Below, piece by piece: positions 56,031 to 64,000 of a stretch of 64,000 nt of DNA. Source of the stretch: Cunninghamia lanceolata (lineage: Eukaryota > Streptophyta > Pinopsida > Cupressales > Cupressaceae); assembly GCA_027924645.1 (NCBI GenBank), contig BSBN01000213.1, positions 35,838,501 through 35,902,500 of the forward strand. The letters run 5' to 3'. The notes below the pieces were generated by a model. That model saw only the letters and a program-made list of their open reading frames with translations. It did not search any database and was not told the DNA's origin. The position numbers were made by a program, and so were the translations under genes. Each line of letters begins with the position of its first letter. Position 1 is the first letter of the stretch.

Positions 56031-57361
56031 ATAAAAAAAATAATATTTAAGTAGAGACCAAAATGAATGTATACTTATCCTCCAAAAAAAAAAAATAGAT
56101 ACGCGGGTATATGGTAAAATTTACCTCAGTAGGCAAACCCCATGACGGCCATGGTAGGAGAAGCTCCAGACCTGCAAACAATACATGAAGAGATGAGGAA
56201 ACAAAGCAAAAGGGAAAACCTAAAACAACAGGTCAGGGTTTATGACAAAAGAAAACAATAAGTTAATAATTAGATTTCAAATTGAAGACCATTATTCTTT
56301 TTAATAAAAGGAGAGTGTGAGGAAATTTGTTTCATTCATTATTTTCAAATTCTCTATTTTTTTTGCCCTGGTCTTTTTATTTCTTAGGCTTCGTTTATTT
56401 TGTTTAAAATTTTATTGAGGGTTTGTATTTTTGTTTAATGCATTGTGAATTATATTTTTAAAAGGGAGGGATTGATTTTGTTTTATAGGAAGTGTGTTCC
56501 CTTGTATTTAACTCCATTTTAATTATTCATTTTATCCCTTGGGTGTTATAATTATTTTACTTTTTTTAATTTTACTATTATTTTACGGGAAAGATTATTT
56601 TAATCTTTTCCCTTCTCTATTATTTTGAGTTAGTTAATAAATATAATGCCAATATTATATTTATTAATGGACTCAAATTTGGAATCTATTTTGGTATCGT
56701 AGTTATTTTATTTTTTTAAATTCAAGTTTTAATATTGTAATGCAAATCGAGTTATTTGGACTTGGTGAAGTATCTAAATTTTTAATTGTTCTTAAGTTTA
56801 AATTTTAGTCTTAAATTTTGTTTACTTTCTCATTGGAGTTTTATTTTAAAAAATTTTAAGTTGATTATTGAAAACGCGTTATGTTGTCAAATTTTTCCTA
56901 GATTTCTAGGGTTTTAATTTTACGTTATTTTATTAATTTTTATTTACCATTCCACTTTATCATGCGTCCATCATGCCATCATTTTCTTAATCTTTATTTT
57001 GATTTCATTTCTGATCTGACTTAGGGTTTGATTTCAAATCTGACAAAATCCCCTTCTCACCTAGGAAATTTAGGGTTAGGATTAAAATCGTTCTAACCCT
57101 ATAAGCAACACACTTCGTGTCGCATACCCCCTAGACAACTATCATCATGCAGGGGACTGCATGGGACTACGCACCTCCCTGAATTTTGTTGACATGTTTA
57201 CACCTTCTGTGTATTGCCACCGAGCACGCAAACGCGTGCGAGGGGGTTCCTAGGGATAGGTAGAAAAGTTTTTTGTAATTTGTGTCATGACCACATGGCA
57301 AATGTGGACATGACATGTGTATTGTGTGTCGTGACTACATGGGAAATGTGGGCATGACATT

Positions 57362-57375
57362 TGGTATTAGAGCCC
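57362..57375 (+). promoter_or_regulatory. Primer-binding site of chromovirus
   Basis: TGGTATTAGAGCCC follows the LTR after two bases; it differs from the initiator-Met-type TGGTATCAGAGCC by one C-to-T change. Confidence 0.75.
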
Positions 57376-57510
57376 AAGTTTAAACACTGGGCTTGTTTAG
57401 GGCACATTATTATTTCTGCAACTTTGATTAATTTGTGGTTACCTCATTTTTGTAGGGTGCCTCCCTGACGAGTTTGACAAGCGTAGTCCCGCCACACTGC
57501 ATCCACCGAG

Positions 57511-58890
57511 GTGCACAGTGATTCATCAGCTGAGGGACAGACACCGCCGGCCCCACAGGTACCGCAGGCACCATCGGCCCTACCAGATATTGGGCCACAG
57601 ATATTGCAAGCATTACAAGCAGTTTTAGATAGGCTTCCACAAGCTGTAGTTGAGCCATGCATAGAGCCACGTGTTGAGCCTCGCAAGGATCCACGAGAGG
57701 ACCCATGAGTGGAGCCATGAGCAGAGTCCCGTGTTGAACCACATGTGGATCCCCGCATTGAGCCGTGAGGGGCACCACATGTGGAGCCATATGTTGAAGT
57801 GCCAGATACGATAGCAGAGGAGGTTGGATCGACCGACAGGGCCCGTAGCAGGAGCCCTCCACGTCATGCTAGGCGTGATGAGGTAGTATGAGTGGAGCAC
57901 ATTGTTCACAAGCCTTATGATTATTACGCAGATGAGCCTATCAGAGGGCACAAGGACAAAGGAGATCCCATTAGGGATTTGTTGAGGCTGAATCCTCCTA
58001 CTTTCGTCAGGACCATAGAGGGAGCTGAGGCAGAGGCCTAGCTCATCAGCTTAGACAGATGCTTCTCGTTGCATCCTTACGAGGGCAACATGAAGGCTCG
58101 TGTGGTAGTCCACTTGTTGCTAGATGTAGTAGCTACCTGGTGGTGCACTGAGGAGTGCAAGCGTCACCTATCATTAGACACACTCACTTGGGAGACCTTC
58201 ATTAAGTGCTTTAATGCGTGATACTTATCAAATCACTACAGGCAGCATCACATAGACGATTTTCATGACCTTCAGCAGAGAGGACTTATGGTTGCTCAGT
58301 AGGAGGGTAGATTTACTAAGTTGTCTCGATATGTGAAGTATCTCCATGATGAGAAACTCCTGGTTCATAAGTTTATCAAAGGACTGAACCACAGCATAGT
58401 AGGGCCTGTTCGTATGGCAGACCCCCAAACTTTGAGTGATGCTACCGAGAAGGCATATATCGCTAAGGAGATACAGGGATGAGGGTAGCAGCAACATTAG
58501 CAGAATTTCTGCAGACCATCACAGCCACCTCATAGGGGAGGATTTAGTTCCGTACCCTTACCTCCTAGGCCCCCACAGCAGCAGCAGCAACAACAGAGAG
58601 CTAGGACACAGCAGAGGGCACATGGGGGGCATAATAGAAGTTGGCAGTAGCAGGGCCCACGCAGAGATTAGAGCCAGCAGGGACCACCTACGGGACCTGC
58701 TAGATCGTAGTAGTCATACAGGGGTTCACAGTGGTCCACGGGTAGATCAGGACAACAGCAGTCAAGTAGGACTCAGACTGGACAGGTATAGGCTAGGGGC
58801 CCATGTTATGTGTGTGGTGGAGTAGGACATCTAGCCAGAGAGTGTCCACAGGGCTTTACAGTAGGGGGCAGCCTCGTGTAGGAGGATCAG
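57511..58890 (+). pseudogene. Gypsy gag with CCHC knuckle
   Basis: A single frame starts VHSDSSAEGQ and passes through a Pro-rich N-terminus with reiterated (V/I)EPR/H units to the retrotransposon gag domain. Recognisable parts are LRLNPPTFVRTIEGAEAEA, SLHPYEGNMKARVVVHLLLD and GRFTKLSRYVKYL. A Gln/Arg-rich linker and one knuckle (CYVCGGVGHLAREC) near 58804 follow. Many stops, mostly TAG where Gln or Trp is expected, break it. No start ATG is visible in this frame near 57511. Confidence 0.85.
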
Positions 58891-58899
58891 AGTAGACAG

Positions 58900-59288
58900 T
58901 TGGAGATGTGGGTAGGTCCCACCATATGTTCGCAGTGGTTGATAACTGCCAGGCTAATTTTTAGGCATCAATGATTGAGACCTCAGGTATGATAGGGGGT
59001 ATTCTCATTTCTATTCTCTTTGACTCTAGTACTACTGACTCTTTCATATCTCCATCGTTAGTGGAGCGTTGCAGGCTGGTGGCCTCTAGGCAGGGTGATA
59101 GGTGGGTGGTTGATTTGGCCTCAGGAGCCAAGATGACAGTAGATGCCTTAGTCCACGATTGCGAGATTTCTTTGGGACCCTTTGCCACAATATGTGACCT
59201 TAGAGTTATGACATTAGGATCCTACGATGTGGTGTTGGGTATGGACTAGCTTGCGACTCATCGAGCCAAGCTAGATTATTGCTAAAAG
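58900..59288 (+). pseudogene. Gypsy aspartic protease
   Basis: In a different phase from gag, the frame reads SHHMFAVVDNCQANF, a TAG, then GGILISILFDSSTTDSFIS. Family members have DSG; here the active-site Gly is Ser (DSS). It ends SYDVVLGMD followed by TAG where relatives have Trp-Leu. Confidence 0.88.
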
Positions 59289-60985
59289 GTGATTAGCTAC
59301 TTTGACGATCACGGTACATCAGTTGAGATAGTGGGCATGCAGAAGCCCATAGCAGTGCGTATGATATCCACTCAGCAGCTTAAGCACTACATGTGGAAGG
59401 GATGCCAGATGTTTGCTATCACAGTGAGTGACAGATCAGATGACGCACCTAAGGCATCTTTGGATGATCATCCCATCCTTAGAGAGTTTGCCGATATGTT
59501 TCCAGGAGAGTTACCAGGGATGCCACCCTGTCGTGAGGTAGACTTTCATATTGACTTAGTGCCAGGTGTTGAGTCAGTGTCTCGTACATGCTACAGGATG
59601 ACTACTCATGAACTCACAAAGCTCAAGTTACATTTTGAGGACTTGCTTGAGAACGGGCACATTCAACTGAGCATTTCACCTTGGGGCATTCCTATCATCT
59701 TCATGAAGAAGAAGGATGGGTCTCTTTGATTATGCATGGATTATAGGCAGTTGAATAAGATGACGGTGAAGAACTGTTATCCTCTACCCAAGATTGACAA
59801 TCTCTTTGATCAGATGCAGGGAGCCAAGGTGTTCTCTAAGATTGACCTGAAGTCCAGTTACCATTAGTTACATATCACAGAGGCGGACATCCATAAGACC
59901 ACCTTCTGGACTCGATATGGCCACTATGAGTTGACTGTGGTCCCCTTTGGTTTGACAAATGCCCCTACAATGTTCATGAGTCTCATGAACAGGGTGTTCC
60001 GTACCTACTTAGATCAGTTCATGATTATTCTCCTCGATGACATTTTAATCTATTCACGGACCAAGGAGGAGCATGAGGAGCACCTACGTCAGGCTCTACA
60101 GTGTTTGAGGGAGCAGAACCTTTATAGGAACTTGGCGAAGTATGCATTTTTCAGGATAGAGGTACAGTATTTGGGGCATATCCTATCTAGAGATGGAATC
60201 TCTATAGATCCATCAAAGATTAGGGCTATCAAAGATTGGCCAGCGCCCACCAGTGTGATAGAGGTCAGGAGTTTTATGGGGTTAGCTAGTTATTACCATC
60301 GCTTTGTTGAGGTTTTTTATTGGATAGCATACCCCATCACTTCCCTTCAGCAGAAAGGGAAGAGCTTTCTATGGACTAAGCAGTGTGAGAGGGCCTTTGG
60401 AGTCCTCAAGGAGCATCTCACCAGTGCTCCCATTTTAGCAGTTCCTAATCTTGCAACAGATTTTATGGTTTGCACGGATGCATCACTTGAGGGTTTGGGA
60501 GCCGTACTTATGCAGGGTGGTAGAGTGATTACGTATGAGTCACGAAAGCTCAAGACCCATGAGCTGAACTACCCCACGCATGACTTGGAGTTAGTGGCAG
60601 TGGTTCATGCTCTAGTTCATTGGAGACATTTCTTATTAGGTCATCACTTTGAGCTTCATTTAGATCACCACAGCCTTTAGTATATCTTTACACAGTCAAA
60701 TCTGAACCCCTGTTAGCGGCATTGGATGAAGTTCCTCTACAAGTATGACTTTGATGTCCACTACATCAAAGGGAAGGAGAACGTGGTTGCTGACGCATTG
60801 AATCGGAGGCGCCATGAGCTCTTGACCTTGACTCTGAGTGTGGACTTGACAGGAGGCATTATTCAGCATCTACCTAAGGATGAGTGGTTTCTTGAGGTGC
60901 AGCAGGAGATCAGTTCACAGAGGGCCCTTGTGGACAAGTATGCAGGGTATTCACTTGAGGCAAATGGGTTACTTCATCATTGATA
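59289..60985 (+). pseudogene. Gypsy reverse transcriptase and RNase H
   Basis: Same phase as the protease. RT motifs: [63 protein letters not shown] and the active site LLDDILIYS near 60035. RNase H: CTDASLEGLGAVLMQGGRV, LELVAVVHAL, then KGKENVVADALNRR. Stops: TGA 59728, TAG 59866, TAG 60678, TAG 60714, TGA-TAG 60981. There is no frameshift along this part. Confidence 0.92.
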
Positions 60986-62295
60986 GCGCATCTATGTACC
61001 CCATGTAGGTGACCTACGTATGGTAGTGGTATCAAAGGCTCACAGAGCACCATATGCGGCACATCCGGGGGTGAAGAAGATGCATGCCGACCTATGACAG
61101 CTATACCATTGGGCGGGTATGAGACGGGATATTGTAGAGTTTGTTGCTCGATGCCTTAAGTACCAGAGGGTCAAGGCCGAGCATCAACATCCAATGGGTC
61201 TTTTATACCCACATGAGATACCTGAGTGGAAATGGGACACCATTTCCATGGACTTTATTGTTGGTCTTCCTATGTCTTCACGTTGCCATGATTCCATCAT
61301 GGTTACAGTCGACAAGTTAACCAAGGTGGCACATTTCTCACCTGTACGCACAAAGTACAATGTGCCAACAGTGGCAAGAGTATTCTTAGATGATATTGTG
61401 AGATTACATGGAGTAGCTCGCTGTATCATTTCTGACAGGGATTATATGTTCACTTCAGCATTTTGGAGAGCCTTGCAGCAGGCGTTGGGCACACAGCTCA
61501 ACTTTAGCTCCACTTATCATCCCCAGACAGATGGACAGACAAAGCGGGTGAATCAGGTGTTGGAGGACATGCTTTGTATGTATGTTATGGACCATCAGTC
61601 CAGATGGGAGGAGTATCTGTATCTAGTTGAGTTTGCCTACAATAATGGGCATCACAGCTCATTGGGTATGCCTCCTTTTCAGGCTTTATATGGCAGACCA
61701 TGCAGGACACAATTGAGTTGGGATCAGATAGAGGACAAGGTTGCCATTGGTCTAGAGTTAGTTTAGGATATGGAGTAGCAGGTCACACTGATTAGGCAGA
61801 GACTTTAGGAGGCACATGATAGACAAAAGAAGTATGCCGATGCTAAGAGGACTAATCAAAGCTTCTCAGTGGGTGACAGGGTTTTCCTTAGAGTGCGGCC
61901 ACACAAGAGTCCAATCCATTATGGAAAGGGCTCTAAGCTCTCACCACGGTTTGTAGGACCCTTTGAGATCTTGGAGTGGATAGGACCTGTTGCCTATCAT
62001 CTAGCATTGCCACCTAGCCTGTCACGTATCCATGATGTCTTTCATATTTCTGTATTGAGGTGATATATATCTGATTTATCTCACATACTGCACTGGAGTG
62101 CTCTATAGGTAGAGGCGGACGGGTAATTGGCTTTGGAGCCAATTCGCATATTGGCTCATCAGATGCTAGGCTTTCAAGGTCAAGAGCTAGACCAGGTTAG
62201 GGTCTAGTCAGATCCTTATCATGAGGTCACAGTGACTTGGGAGGATGCAACTAGTTTGAGGGCACTCTATCCTCACCTTTTTGACGACTTCTAGG
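60986..62295 (+). pseudogene. Gypsy integrase with GPF and chromodomain-like tail
   Basis: The zinc-binding start (HPGVKKMHADL...ARCLKYQ) has lost a Cys (usually CLxCQ). In the catalytic core, D in MDFIVGLP and D in ISDRDYMFTS are kept, but HPQTDGQTKRVNQ has Lys where the catalytic Glu of HPQTDGQTERVNQ is expected. The GPF module (FVGPFEILEWIGPVAYHL) and the tail VTVTWEDATSLRALYPHLF resemble the chromodomain end of Tekay/Del-type chromoviruses. Stops near 61765, 61777, 61807, 62060, 62107 and 62203. Confidence 0.9.
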
Positions 62296-62310
62296 AGGAA
62301 GTTTAGTCAT

Positions 62311-62321
62311 AGGGTGGAGGA
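62311..62321 (+). promoter_or_regulatory. Polypurine tract of chromovirus
   Basis: agggtggagga directly before the 3' LTR. Confidence 0.75.
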
Positions 62322-64000
62322 TGTGAGGCTGATTATTTTTCCTTCCTTATTTTGATCGTTATGCATTTCAGTTGATGACATTATTAGACTTTTAGAGACT
62401 ATGGTTTCATTATGCAGATTTGATTATATCTTCTAATTTTGATATGACATTGATTTGACATATGGTGATTCGATTTGATCACATTTTTGATGTTATTTTG
62501 TGATTAAACATGCGAGATATTTTAGATGATGTTTTGTGATGTGATTTCTAGTTATTTATGTGATTATGATTATGTGACATTAGATAGAAATGTAGTTTAA
62601 TCTGGAATTATGTTATAGATGATTATTGTTGTATTCAATGGCATGAATTTAATTCTAGTTACTTTGGCTATGATTATTCATGATATGATTGACACTTGAT
62701 CGAGATGTGCAAGATTTACATTCCCAGGCCACGGAAAATTAGAGGTAGAATTCAGCCATATGTTATTTCCTGTGAAACTGATCCGTTCCCAAGAGGGATG
62801 AGGATCACATTTGAATTGAGTGTTGATTTAAGTGCTTATTTGTTTTTATCATTTTGGCCTAATACCCCTTTGTTTAATCAATTAATATTATGTGTTGTAT
62901 AATTTTTATTGACTTATACCACTTGGTATTGTTTTTATTTTTGAGGCCATTTAAAGTGGAATTATGACCCCCTAGGTGAACCTTAGTGTCCCAAAATTTA
63001 CCCTAGGTGGTTACCCATGGGTCTAGGGTCAACTTTGACTAACTAAACCTTGGGATAACTCACTTTTGGTCACTCTAAACTGAGGTTTAGTTAAAGTCAC
63101 GAAATTTGAAATTAGATAAGAGTGGGAGATGAGTCATGCTTTGGGAAAGACTCATCTCCCTTCCCAAGGTTTGGGAATCCCTTCTCTAGGAAGACTTGGG
63201 GGGTCTCAAAGACTCCCAAGTGTGTGGGATCTTCCTCCAAGACTCTCACACACGTGTGAGAGCATCTTGGAGGGAGATGACTCTCTTAGAGAATAAGAGG
63301 ATGCCATATGGCATCCCTTATCCTCATGGACGCTTGAAGGGGAATGCCACCTCACCACTTGTTCTCTCACACATGTGTGAGAGCACAAGTGGATAAGGTG
63401 AGGAAGGAGATGGAATTGGAGGATGACACTTGTCACCCTCACACTTCCTCTCCCTTGCAAGTGGCATAGGAGGAGGAAGGAGAAGGTGACAAGTGTCACC
63501 TTCTCATTCCTCAAGGCCAATTTAGAAGGCCTATATTACCTCCTCTTGTTGAGGAGTGTGGGGTTCTTATATTTTGGAGTTTTCTTTCTATTTTGAACAA
63601 TTTTTGGGGAAAGTTAGAGGGATTTTGGAGATTGGAAGGTTTGGAGAAGCTTGGAGCTCATCACCAAACATGTTTCCATTATAGGGCTTTTGAAGGTAAG
63701 CCTCATAACTATGTTCTTTACCCTTGCTTATTTGTATTATGATGTGTTTGTAGTTTTGGTTGTTTGTTGTTTCATTTTTTGTGTGGGATGGGAGTTTGGT
63801 GAGAGCACCTCCATTCGGAGGTAAGGCTCAACTTGTTTGGGGTAGGGGAAAGGAACCTCCTTGAGGCCACTCTCATATTTTGTGCTATTTATGGCCTTGA
63901 GGGCTTTTTACTTATTGTGGAGACTATTTGAATGACATGAGTGCCATGAGAGTTTATTTTGAGATATTTGGAGAGTTGTGGTTTCGGAGGTTTTGGCTTG
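62322..64000 (+). repeat. 3' LTR of chromovirus, truncated by window
   Basis: It starts TGTGAGGCTGATTATTTTTCC and follows 52507 onward base by base with few differences over 1.68 kb. Copies of the palindromes recur (63355-63392). It continues past the window. Confidence 0.92.

Noticed and set aside
58436..58825. 129-codon plus-strand frame beside the gag knuckle
   Set aside because: It is out of phase with gag; the real gag frame carries the knuckle CYVCGGVGHLAREC through the same bases.

Overview
This is plant nuclear DNA made almost entirely of nested LTR retrotransposons, with a few decayed or isolated gene fragments. Nothing in it looks prokaryotic or organellar. Very deep TE nesting, very long LTRs, a PPR relic of the kind abundant in conifers (recurrent GNALVDMYAKCGSID-type modules) and isolated exons in TE-rich DNA suggest a large-genome seed plant, most likely a gymnosperm. 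The species cannot be named from sequence alone.

Layout. 1-11297: copy 1 of a pol-less two-ORF LTR element (called family A here), minus strand, cut by the window edge. A 4652-bp solo LTR of a chromovirus (3368-8019, 5-bp TSD aagtg) splits it. 11298-14249: LTR and decayed interior of another element (B). 14250-14445: a CACTA-type transposon end. 14824-22398: copy 2 of family A, plus strand, TSD gtttc. 22466-22840: ABCG-transporter pseudogene exon. 23927-46727: a decayed Ty1/copia element, TSD aaaag. Two elements are nested in it: pol-less family C (25063-33187) in its 5' LTR, and copy 3 of family A (34248-41695, TSD gtaag) in its gag. Copy 3 has two 1092-bp LTRs with no difference I could see, and both its ORFs are intact. 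46733-52506: an island of gene fragments holding a PPR pseudogene, an 83-bp-stem hairpin, a valyl-tRNA-synthetase-like exon with a threefold 0.96-kb tandem repeat, a 260-bp solo LTR and a MORC-like ATPase exon with intact splice sites. 52507-64000: a Ty3/gypsy chromovirus with a 4853-bp LTR; its 3' LTR runs off the window.

How the parts relate. Family A is the most notable content. Its three copies share a 392-aa gag-like ORFa (long coiled coil plus four CCHC knuckles) and a roughly 1045-aa ORFb that I do not recognise. No copy carries protease, integrase or reverse transcriptase. The primer-binding site, LTR 3' end and reiterated GGGGGAG tracts closely match those of the copia element that hosts copy 3. 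This suggests that family A is a non-autonomous lineage using copia-type enzymes but keeping a large protein of its own. Insertion order is readable from the nesting: copia element, then C and A-3 inside it; B, then A-1, then the chromovirus LTR inside A-1.

Only the two ORFs of copy 3 look translatable today. Every other coding stretch is interrupted, mainly by TAG and TGA codons as expected from decay of methylated cytosines. No tRNA, rRNA or CRISPR locus was found.
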